From Rhodocyclales bacterium GT-UBC (GTDB lineage: Bacteria > Pseudomonadota > Gammaproteobacteria > Burkholderiales > Rhodocyclaceae): a DNA stretch of 64,000 bases. Position 1 is the stretch's first letter; every line of letters starts with the position of its first letter. Positions 39,238-46,268 of the stretch are shown piece by piece. The stretch is taken from NCBI GenBank assembly GCA_003583745.1, contig QXPY01000009.1, forward strand, positions 124,001 to 188,000, given 5' to 3'. The notes beneath the pieces were generated by a model. The model did not search any database. It worked only from the letters and a program-made list of their open reading frames with translations, and had not been told where the DNA came from. The translations under genes were made by a program, and so were the position numbers.

Positions 39238-39995
39238 TTTTCGAACCAGTTCAGTTTGTCGTGCAATCCGACCACGCTGCCGACGACGATCAATGCCGGG
39301 GGCTTGATTCCGGATTCGGCGATGCGTTGGGGCAGGGTGCCCAGTGTGGCGAGCAGGGTCTGCTGCGTCTGCATGCTGCCGTTGCGGATCACTGCGGCCG
39401 GGGTCAGCGAAGGCAGGCCGTGGTTGATCATCTGGCGGCAGATTTCGCTGGCAGCACCGATTCCCATGTAGAACACGACGGTTTGCCGGGGGCGGGCGAG
39501 CGCCGGCCAGTCGAGATTGACCGTGCCATCCTTGAGGTGGCCGGTGACGAAGGTCAGCGACTGGGCGTGATCACGGTGCGTCAATGGGAAGCCGGCATAG
39601 GCGGCGCAGCCGGCAGCGGCCGTGACACCGGGCACGACTTCGAAGGGAATGCCTGACTCGACCAGCGTTTCCAGTTCTTCGCCGCCGCGCCCGAAGATGA
39701 AGGGGTCGCCGCCCTTGAGACGGACCACCGACATGCCTTCGCGCGCCAGCTCGACCAGCAGGTTGTTGATCGAATCCTGCGGCAGGGTGTGTTTCGAGGC
39801 TTCCTTGCCAGCATAGATGCGGCGGGCGTCCGGGCGGGCCAGGTCCATGATGCCGTCGCCGACCAGATGGTCATAGACCAGTGCGTCGGCTTGCGCAATC
39901 AGACGGGCGGCCTTGACGGTCAGCAGATCGGGATCGCCGGGGCCGGCACCGACCAGCCAGACTTTGCCGGGAGTAAGAGCGTGTTGAGTATTCAT
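39234..39995 (-). CDS. cobA: uroporphyrinogen-III C-methyltransferase (SUMT, CobA/NirE type)
   Basis: The ATG at 39995 gives 253 residues; the frame upstream is open but non-coding in look. VWLVGAGPGDPDLLTVKA, then VRLKGGDPFIFGRGGEE, then PGVTAAAGCAAYAGFPLTHRD are SUMT signatures. The enzyme methylates uroporphyrinogen III at C2 and C7 to precorrin-2, the entry to siroheme and heme d1. It is divergent from nirS across a 256-base region with an FNR-type box, so it may play the NirE part for heme d1. It may also serve siroheme or cobalamin synthesis; sequence alone does not separate these. Confidence 0.92.
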   Translation of the reverse strand: MNTQHALTPGKVWLVGAGPGDPDLLTVKAARLIAQADALVYDHLVGDGIMDLARPDARRIYAGKEASKHTLPQDSINNLLVELAREGMSVVRLKGGDPFIFGRGGEELETLVESGIPFEVVPGVTAAAGCAAYAGFPLTHRDHAQSLTFVTGHLKDGTVNLDWPALARPRQTVVFYMGIGAASEICRQMINHGLPSLTPAAVIRNGSMQTQQTLLATLGTLPQRIAESGIKPPALIVVGSVVGLHDKLNWFEK

Positions 39996-40154
39996 CGTGT
40001 ATTTGCACCTTTGGGCGGCCATCCTAATGCCGGATTCCGCGCCTGCCAATAGCAGGGGCACAACAAAGGGGTGCGGTTAGTTATTTAGTATTAGTCGCAT
40101 AGTTCGAAGGTATTATAAGTATCTGAATATAAGAATGTTTTTCTGGATGAAAGC

Positions 40155-40168
40155 TTGATGGGAATCAA
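40155..40168 (+). promoter_or_regulatory. perfect FNR/DNR-type box upstream of nirS
   Basis: TTGAT-GGGA-ATCAA matches the FNR/DNR/Anr consensus at all 10 fixed positions. It lies 84 bases before the nirS ATG in the region shared with the divergent SUMT gene. Denitrification genes are commonly activated through such sites by FNR (oxygen) and DNR/NNR (nitric oxide). The two cannot be told apart from the site alone. Confidence 0.88.
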
Positions 40169-40251
40169 GGATGCGGGGCGGGTAGAGGTTCAACCTTGCG
40201 CCCATCGCGTTGGGGATTGGACGCGTCGAATTTCATTCTAGGAGAGGAAAG

Positions 40252-41934
40252 ATGAAGAAATCTGTAGTGGGGATGATTGCACTGTCCGCCATGGCTGCCG
40301 CCATGGGCTCGGCGTTCGCCGACGAGGCCGCCAAGGGACCGGCGATGACGGCGGCTGAGAAGGAGCAGGCCAAGAAGATCTACTTCGAACGGTGTGCCGG
40401 TTGCCACGGCGTGTTGCGTAAAGGCGCCACCGGCAAGAACCTCGAGCCGCACTGGACGAAGAAGGACAAGGACGGCAACGTCACTGAAGGCGGGACGACC
40501 AAGCTGGGTCAGAACCGTCTGGAAAAGATCATTGGTTATGGTACCGATGGCGGTATGGTGAATTTCGACGACATCCTGACCAAGGAAGAAATTTCCCTGA
40601 TGGCCAAGTACATCCAGAACACGCCGGATGTGCCGCCCGAGTACAGCTTCAAGGACACGCTGGATTCCTGGAAGGTGATCGTGCCGGTCAAGGATAGACC
40701 GACCAAGCAGATGAACAACTTCAACCTGAAGAACATGTTCTCGGTCACCCTGCGCGATACCGGCGAAGTGGCGCTGATCGACGGCGACACCAAGGAAATC
40801 CGCAGCATCGTCAAGACCGGCTACGCCGTGCATATCTCCCGTCTTTCCGCATCCGGCCGTTATGTATACGTGATCGGTCGCGACGGTCGTTTGAGCCTGA
40901 TCGACCTGTGGATGGAAAAGCCGGCCGTGGTTGCCGAAGTCAAGATCGGTTTCGATGCCCGCTCGGTCGATACCTCCAAGTTCAAGGGCTTCGAGGACAA
41001 GTACGCCATCGCCGGTTCCTACTGGCCGCCGCAGTACGTGATCATGGACGGCGATACGCTGAAGCCGCGCAAGGTCGTCTCGACCCGCGGCATGACGGTG
41101 GATGGCGAATACCATCCGGAACCGCGCGTCGCCTCGATCGTTGCCTCTTTCATCAAGCCGGAATGGGTCGTCAATATCAAGGAAACCGGGCAGATCCTGC
41201 TGGTCGATTACTCTGATATCGAGAACCTGAAGACCACCACCATCGCCTCCGCCAAGTTCCTGCATGACGGCGGCTGGGATGCTTCGAAGCGTTACTTCCT
41301 GGTGGCGGCCAATGCCTCCAACAAGATTGCTGCCGTTGATACCAAGACCGGCAAGTTGGCCGCGCTGGTCGATGTCGCCAAGATTCCTCACCCGGGTCGT
41401 GGTGCCAACTTCGTACATCCGAAATTTGGCCCAGTGTGGACCACCGGCCACCTTGGCGCCGATGTGCTGACCCTGATCAGCACGCCGTCCGAGAAGAAGT
41501 CGGATGCCAAGTACAAGGAATACAACTGGAAGGTGGTGCAGGAGGTCAAGCACGTACCGGGCAATCTCTTCGTCAAGACGCATCCGAAGTCGGCCAACCT
41601 GTGGGCAGATTCGCCGCAGAACCCGGAAAAGGAACTGGCTGAATCGGTTTCCGTCTGGGACAAGTCGGACCTCTCGAAGCCGAAGGCCATCCTGAACGTG
41701 GCCAAGGATTCCGGCTTGCCGGAAACCAAGGCGACCAAGCGCGCGGTGCATCCGGAATACAGCGCCGACGGCAAGGAAGTCTGGATTTCGCTGTGGGGCG
41801 GCAAGGTCGACCAGTCGGCCATCGTCGTTTATGACGATGCGACGCTCAAACTCAAGCGCGTGATCACCGATCCGAAGATGATCACCCCGACCGGCAAGTT
41901 CAACGTCTTCAACACGCAGCACGACATCTACTAA
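40252..41934 (+). CDS. nirS: cytochrome cd1 nitrite reductase
   Basis: The ATG at 40252 follows a strong AGGAGAGG ribosome site and gives 560 residues with a signal peptide cut after AFA near residue 23. The N-terminal cytochrome c domain has CAGCHG (C48, C51, H52). The C-terminal part is the eight-bladed d1-heme propeller, with landmarks GYAVHISRLSASGRYVYVIGRDG, SYWPPQYVIMDG and HDGGWDASKRYF. The enzyme reduces nitrite to nitric oxide in the periplasm as a homodimer. It heads a rightward operon with the heme d1 synthesis genes. Confidence 0.98.
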   Translation: MKKSVVGMIALSAMAAAMGSAFADEAAKGPAMTAAEKEQAKKIYFERCAGCHGVLRKGATGKNLEPHWTKKDKDGNVTEGGTTKLGQNRLEKIIGYGTDGGMVNFDDILTKEEISLMAKYIQNTPDVPPEYSFKDTLDSWKVIVPVKDRPTKQMNNFNLKNMFSVTLRDTGEVALIDGDTKEIRSIVKTGYAVHISRLSASGRYVYVIGRDGRLSLIDLWMEKPAVVAEVKIGFDARSVDTSKFKGFEDKYAIAGSYWPPQYVIMDGDTLKPRKVVSTRGMTVDGEYHPEPRVASIVASFIKPEWVVNIKETGQILLVDYSDIENLKTTTIASAKFLHDGGWDASKRYFLVAANASNKIAAVDTKTGKLAALVDVAKIPHPGRGANFVHPKFGPVWTTGHLGADVLTLISTPSEKKSDAKYKEYNWKVVQEVKHVPGNLFVKTHPKSANLWADSPQNPEKELAESVSVWDKSDLSKPKAILNVAKDSGLPETKATKRAVHPEYSADGKEVWISLWGGKVDQSAIVVYDDATLKLKRVITDPKMITPTGKFNVFNTQHDIY

Positions 41935-41959
41935 ACATGGCCTGAAGGCTTGAAGAACA

Positions 41960-41982
41960 AACGGGGGCCGGGTGCCCCCGTT
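41960..41982 (+). terminator. hairpin between nirS and the cytochrome c-552 gene
   Basis: A perfect 9-base GC-rich stem (AACGGGGGC / GCCCCCGTT) with a 5-base loop lies 25 bases after the nirS stop. There is no real T-tract, so it may be a partial terminator or a 3' stabiliser that leaves the nirS part of the message in excess. Confidence 0.55.
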
Positions 41983-42007
41983 CCGTCTGAAAACAGGAGA
42001 ACAATCG

Positions 42008-42850
42008 ATGTACAAGAAATCCATTTCCCTGGTCCTGGCTGGTGCCTTCCTCGCGCTCGGCTCCTCGCTGGCCGCTGCTGCACCGGACTGGAGCAAGGTG
42101 CCAAAGACCGACCTGCATGTCTTCCATCCCGGCGTTGCACCGCTGGAGTGGGTGCAAGGCAAGGGCGAACATAGTGGCGCAAGCGGTCTGAAGAAGGGTG
42201 AGGCCTGTGCCGGCTGCCATATCGAGGACGGCAAGCTCAGTCTTGACCTGAAGCGCCTGGCGAGCAAGGAAATGGAACCCAAGGGCGCGCCCAAGACGAT
42301 GACCTATCCGGTCGGCGTCCAGGCTGCCTACGATGCCACCAATCTCTATCTCCGCCTGACTTTCAAGGCGCCGGCCGGTGGAGCCGATCATTCGGACAAG
42401 GATAACGATCTCAAGGCAACGGTGATGTTCCCCAACGACAAGGTGCCGATGGGTGACCAGGTTGGCTGTTGGGCAACCTGTCACAAGGATGCGCGGACCA
42501 TGCCGGGAGCCGATGAAAAGAAAACCAAGCATGTCTCGGCAGGAGCCTACGACCTGATGCAATGGCGTAGTGGCAACGGTGGCAAGGCCAGCGATGGCAT
42601 GGTCAGCGACAAGCGCAACATGGATGGCGGCAAGGCCGGTGTAACCGCTGAGGCCAGCAAGGCCGGCGACGTGTGGACCGTGACCTTCACCCGCAAGCTG
42701 GCGGGTGGGGTCAATCTGGTGCCGGGCAAAGCCGTTCCCTTCGGTATCGCCATTCACGCCGATAACGCAGCCGGTCGTTTCCATCACGTTTCCTTTGGCC
42801 ATAAGCTGGGTCTCGGTGCCGATGGCGACGTGAAGGCGGTCAAGCAATAA
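42008..42850 (+). CDS. diheme cytochrome c-552-like protein (NirB type of denitrifiers)
   Basis: An AGGAGA ribosome site precedes the ATG at 42008. The 280 residues have a signal peptide cut near residue 25 and two heme-type motifs: CAGCH (C67, C70, H71) and CWATCH (C154, C158, H159), the second with three residues between the cysteines. The fold features, such as MTYPVGVQAAYDATNLYLRLTF and KAVPFGIAIHADNAAGRFHHVSFG, resemble the cytochrome c-552/ethylbenzene-dehydrogenase heme-binding family. In Pseudomonas stutzeri the nirS operon includes a diheme cytochrome c-552 called NirB. It probably carries electrons in the periplasm. The nirB symbol is left out to avoid confusion with NADH nitrite reductase. 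Confidence 0.82.
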   Translation: MYKKSISLVLAGAFLALGSSLAAAAPDWSKVPKTDLHVFHPGVAPLEWVQGKGEHSGASGLKKGEACAGCHIEDGKLSLDLKRLASKEMEPKGAPKTMTYPVGVQAAYDATNLYLRLTFKAPAGGADHSDKDNDLKATVMFPNDKVPMGDQVGCWATCHKDARTMPGADEKKTKHVSAGAYDLMQWRSGNGGKASDGMVSDKRNMDGGKAGVTAEASKAGDVWTVTFTRKLAGGVNLVPGKAVPFGIAIHADNAAGRFHHVSFGHKLGLGADGDVKAVKQ

Positions 42851-42861
42851 GGCCGAGTCGC

Positions 42862-43197
42862 GTGCGGATGTCGATACGCCGTGCATCCGTCTGGCCGATG
42901 CTGGTCTGGCTGCTGTGCAGCTTGCCGGCTTCGGCCGCATCGCCCGATCCGGCGCGCCAGGCGGAGTTGATCCGTCTGCTGCGCCAGGATTGCGGCTCCT
43001 GTCACGGTATGACGCTGAAGGGCGGGCTCGGGCCGGCTTTGTTGCCGGCCACGCTGAACGAAAAGCCGGCTGAAGGCCTGGCCGCGACGATTTATCATGG
43101 CCGGCCGGGGACGCCGATGCCACCCTGGAAGCAGTTCATGTCCGAGGCGGAAGCAGCCTGGCTGGTCGAACTCCTGATGAGCGGAACTCTCAAATGA
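42862..43197 (+). CDS. nirC: NirC-like monoheme cytochrome c
   Basis: The 111 residues start at a GTG (42862) 9 bases after an AAGG, with an ATG two codons later as alternative. A signal peptide (cut near ASA, residue 26) precedes one heme site CGSCHG (C44, C47, H48) and a Met-ligand region GTPMPPW. The small size and place before nirF fit NirC (c55x), which can give electrons to NirS or act in d1 maturation. The stop overlaps the nirF start by 4 bases. Confidence 0.9.
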   Translation: MRMSIRRASVWPMLVWLLCSLPASAASPDPARQAELIRLLRQDCGSCHGMTLKGGLGPALLPATLNEKPAEGLAATIYHGRPGTPMPPWKQFMSEAEAAWLVELLMSGTLK

Positions 43198-44366
43198 AAC
43201 TCCTGCGCCTGTTCTGCGGCCTTGTGCTGGTTTCCTTGCTGGCTGCCTGCGCCGGGCCGCAACTGCGCGGCACCGGCGACCTCGGTTTGATCATCGAACG
43301 GGCCAGTGGCCGGGTGGCCCTGATCAATACCAGTGCGCAGCAGGTCTATGCCCGCATCGACGGCCTGGGCGACCTGTCGCATGCCTCCGTGGTGTATTCG
43401 CGCGATGGTCGCTATGCCTACGTCTTTGGTCGCGACGGCGGCTTGTCCAAGCTCGATCTGCTGGAAGCCCGACTGGTCAAGCGCGTGCTGCAATCGGGCA
43501 ATGCCATCGGCGGCTCGATCTCGCAGGATGGCCGCATCGTCGTGGCGCAGAACTACACACCGGGCGGTATCAAGGCCTTCGATGCCGAAACCCTCGAACT
43601 GCTCTCGGAAGTACCGGCCGAATATGCGCCGGGCCGGTTCTCCAAGGTCGTCGGCCTGGCCGATGTGCCGGGTAACAAGTTTGCCTATGCCCTGTTCGAA
43701 GGGGGCGAAATCTGGGTCAGCGATTTTAGTGACCCGAAAAAGCCGGTGACGCAGCGCTTTCCGGCTGGTAAGCAGCCCTACGATGGCTTGGTGACGCCGG
43801 ATGGGCGTTATTTCCTGGCCGGCCTGTTCGGCGAGGACGGCATCGCACTGCTCGATTTGTGGCAGCCGGAAAAGGGCGCCCGCAAGATTCTCGAAAACTA
43901 TGGCCGGGGCGAGGAAAAACTGCCGGTCTTCAAGATGCCGCACCTGCGGGGCTGGTCGGTGGCGCAAGGCAAGGCCTACCTGCCGGCGATCGGTCGCCAT
44001 GAAGTGTTGGTGGTCGATGTCGCGACCTGGCGCGAGGTCGGCCGGATTCCGGTGCGCGGCCAGCCGGTCTTCGTGATGGCCCGGCCGGATGGTCGCCAGG
44101 TCTGGGTCAATTTCGCCTTCCCCGACAACGGCAAGATGGATGTCATCGATACCCTGGCCGGGCAGGTCGTGCATGCTTTCGAACCCGGCAAGGGCATCCT
44201 CCACATGGAATTCGCGCCGCGTGGGGAAAACGTCTGGCTGTCGGCCCGCGACGATCACAAAGTGCTGATCTACGACACCGCTAACTTCGCCAAACGGGGC
44301 GAGATTGCCGCCGACAACCCGTCTGGCATATTCTTTACTTCCCGTGCTGTCCGAATCGGTTTCTGA
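43194..44366 (+). CDS. nirF: heme d1 biosynthesis protein NirF
   Basis: The 390 residues begin with a lipoprotein signal and lipobox LAAC (Cys19). The rest is a propeller related to the d1 domain of NirS but with no c-heme motif. It begins with GTGDLGLIIERASGRVALINT and contains YAYVFGRDGGLSKLDLL. NirF is a periplasmic enzyme of late heme d1 synthesis that forms dihydro-heme d1 from its precursor, by current models. Starts and stops overlap those of nirC and nirDL. Confidence 0.95.
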   Translation: MKLLRLFCGLVLVSLLAACAGPQLRGTGDLGLIIERASGRVALINTSAQQVYARIDGLGDLSHASVVYSRDGRYAYVFGRDGGLSKLDLLEARLVKRVLQSGNAIGGSISQDGRIVVAQNYTPGGIKAFDAETLELLSEVPAEYAPGRFSKVVGLADVPGNKFAYALFEGGEIWVSDFSDPKKPVTQRFPAGKQPYDGLVTPDGRYFLAGLFGEDGIALLDLWQPEKGARKILENYGRGEEKLPVFKMPHLRGWSVAQGKAYLPAIGRHEVLVVDVATWREVGRIPVRGQPVFVMARPDGRQVWVNFAFPDNGKMDVIDTLAGQVVHAFEPGKGILHMEFAPRGENVWLSARDDHKVLIYDTANFAKRGEIAADNPSGIFFTSRAVRIGF

Positions 44367-45334
44367 TGTCCGCCAGTTTTGAATTCCGCCTGTTGAACGA
44401 GTTCCAGCGCGATTTTCCGCTTTGTCCGGCGCCTTTTGCCGAACTGGCTGCGCGTTTGGGGGTTGCCGAAAAGGCCGTGCTGGGAGGCCTGGAAAAATTG
44501 CGGCGAGAGGGCAAGATCTCCCGGGTCGGTGCCGTCTTCGCGCCGAAACGCATCGGCGCCTCGACGCTGGCCGCGATGGCTGTACCCCCGGAGCGTTTGG
44601 CCGGGGTAGCGGCGGCGGTGAATCGTTTTGCCGAGGTCAATCACAACTACGAGCGCGAACACCGCTACAACCTCTGGTTTGTGGTGACCGCCGCGAGTGA
44701 AGGGCGCTTGCAGGCAAGCTTGAGCGCCATCGAACAGGCGGCCGGCTATGCTTTGCTGGCCCTGCCGATGCTCGAAGAGTTTCATATCGATCTGGGTTTT
44801 TGTCTGCAGGGCGAATCGCCCAAGCCCAGGGCAGCAGCCCTGACGGTCGCACCCCGGGTGCCGATCGGCGAGGCGGAGCGGCGACTGGTTTCGGTGCTGC
44901 AAGAAGGCTTGCCCTTGTTCATCAGGCCCTTCGCGATGATTGCCGAGCGGATCGGTGCTTCCGAGTCGGAGGTGCTGAAACGCATCGCCGACTGGCTGGA
45001 GGAGGGCGCCATCAAGCGCTTTGGAGTCGTCGTCCGGCACCATGAGTTGGGGTACACGGCCAATGCCATGTTGGTACACGACATTCCGGATGAACTGGTC
45101 GGCGAAGTCGGCCGGGCGCTCGCCGAGGAGCAGGCGGTAACCTTATGTTACCGGCGGCCACGTCGCTTGCCGGACTGGCCGTATAACCTGTTTTGCATGA
45201 TCCACGGTCGTGAACGCGGCGAGGTTGAGGCGACCATTGCCGCCTTGCGACAGCGTCACGGCCTGCGTGATTGCCAACATGAAGTACTTTTTTCTCTGAC
45301 CCGTTTCAAACAGAACGGAGCGCGCTATGCCTGA
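44366..45334 (+). CDS. nirDL: siroheme decarboxylase, fused NirD-NirL
   Basis: The 322 residues hold two Lrp/AsnC-like units, about 1-155 and 165-322. Each has an N-terminal helix-turn-helix-like part (FELAARLG-type and MIAERIGASESEVLKRI) and a C-terminal part with EVNHNYERE or VTLCYRRPRRLPDWPYNLF. In heme d1 synthesis NirD, L, G and H decarboxylate siroheme to didecarboxysiroheme. D and L are fused here, as in Paracoccus and other denitrifiers. It overlaps nirF by one base and nirG by 8. Confidence 0.94.
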   Translation: MSASFEFRLLNEFQRDFPLCPAPFAELAARLGVAEKAVLGGLEKLRREGKISRVGAVFAPKRIGASTLAAMAVPPERLAGVAAAVNRFAEVNHNYEREHRYNLWFVVTAASEGRLQASLSAIEQAAGYALLALPMLEEFHIDLGFCLQGESPKPRAAALTVAPRVPIGEAERRLVSVLQEGLPLFIRPFAMIAERIGASESEVLKRIADWLEEGAIKRFGVVVRHHELGYTANAMLVHDIPDELVGEVGRALAEEQAVTLCYRRPRRLPDWPYNLFCMIHGRERGEVEATIAALRQRHGLRDCQHEVLFSLTRFKQNGARYA

Positions 45335-45785
45335 GCTGGACGACCTGGACCGGCGCATCATCGCCTGCATGCAAGGCGATTTCCCCGTGTGTGAAACGCC
45401 TTATGCCGAGGTTGCGGTCCAGCTTGGCATTGCCGAAGATGAACTGATCGGGCGTTTGCGTGCCTTGCTCGAGCGCAAGGTGCTGACCCGCTTTGGTCCG
45501 ATGTATCAGGTCGAGCGAATGGGCGGGGCGTTCGTCCTGGCTGCGCTGGCCGTACCCGAAGTCGATTTCGAATCAGTCTGCGCCCGGGTGAACGCCTTCC
45601 CGGAAGTGGCGCATAACTATCGTCGCGAGCACGTACTGAACATGTGGTTTGTTCTTGCTACCGAAACGCAGGACGGAATTGCCGAGGCGATTGCCGGCAT
45701 CGAACGGGCGACCGGCTTGCCGGTATATGCCTTTCCCAAGGAGCGCGAGTATTTCGTCGAAATGAAGCTCGAGGTGCGGCAGTAA
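45327..45785 (+). CDS. nirG: siroheme decarboxylase subunit NirG
   Basis: The 152 residues form one Lrp/AsnC-type unit: MPELDDLDRRIIACMQGDFP, a helix-turn-helix-like VAVQLGIAEDELIGRLRAL, and EVAHNYRREHVLNMWFVLA in the ligand-binding half. It overlaps nirDL by 8 bases and nirH by one base. It works with NirDL and NirH on siroheme in the cytoplasm. Confidence 0.93.
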   Translation: MPELDDLDRRIIACMQGDFPVCETPYAEVAVQLGIAEDELIGRLRALLERKVLTRFGPMYQVERMGGAFVLAALAVPEVDFESVCARVNAFPEVAHNYRREHVLNMWFVLATETQDGIAEAIAGIERATGLPVYAFPKEREYFVEMKLEVRQ

Positions 45786-46258
45786 TGGATGAGATCGATC
45801 GGGCCCTGATTTTCGCCACCCAAGGCGGATTGCCCCTGGAGCCGCGCCCTTACGCGGCGATCGCGGAGCGCGTCGGGATCAGCGAACAGGATGTCATGGC
45901 ACGCTTGCAAGCCATGTTGGCGGATGGCGTCATCCGCCGTATCGGCGCCGTGCCCAATCATTATGCGATTGGCTGGACGGCGAACGGCATGACGGTCTGG
46001 GATGTGGACGATGCCTTGGTCGATACTCTGGGTGAGCAGGTTGGTGGCTTGGCTTTCGTGACGCACTGTTATCGCCGTCCGCGCGCCTTGCCCGCCTGGC
46101 CCTACAATCTCTTTGCCATGGTGCATGGCGCTTCGCGCGAGGAGTGCGCAGTCAAGGCAGAGGAAATTCGGCGCCTGCTGGGGACAGCCTGTCGCACCAG
46201 CGATATTCTCTATTCGACGAAAATCCTGAAGAAGACCGGCTTGCGTATCGGCCGTTGA
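45785..46258 (+). CDS. nirH: siroheme decarboxylase subunit NirH
   Basis: The ATG at 45785 overlaps the nirG stop by one base and gives 157 residues. A second Lrp/AsnC-type unit: MDEIDRALIFATQGGLPLEP, then ERVGISEQDVMARLQAML, and HCYRRPRALPAWPYNLFAM. It ends the first nir block and is convergent with the hybrid kinase 10 bases on, with no visible terminator. Confidence 0.93.
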   Translation: MDEIDRALIFATQGGLPLEPRPYAAIAERVGISEQDVMARLQAMLADGVIRRIGAVPNHYAIGWTANGMTVWDVDDALVDTLGEQVGGLAFVTHCYRRPRALPAWPYNLFAMVHGASREECAVKAEEIRRLLGTACRTSDILYSTKILKKTGLRIGR

Positions 46259-46268
46259 GGTTCGGCTT

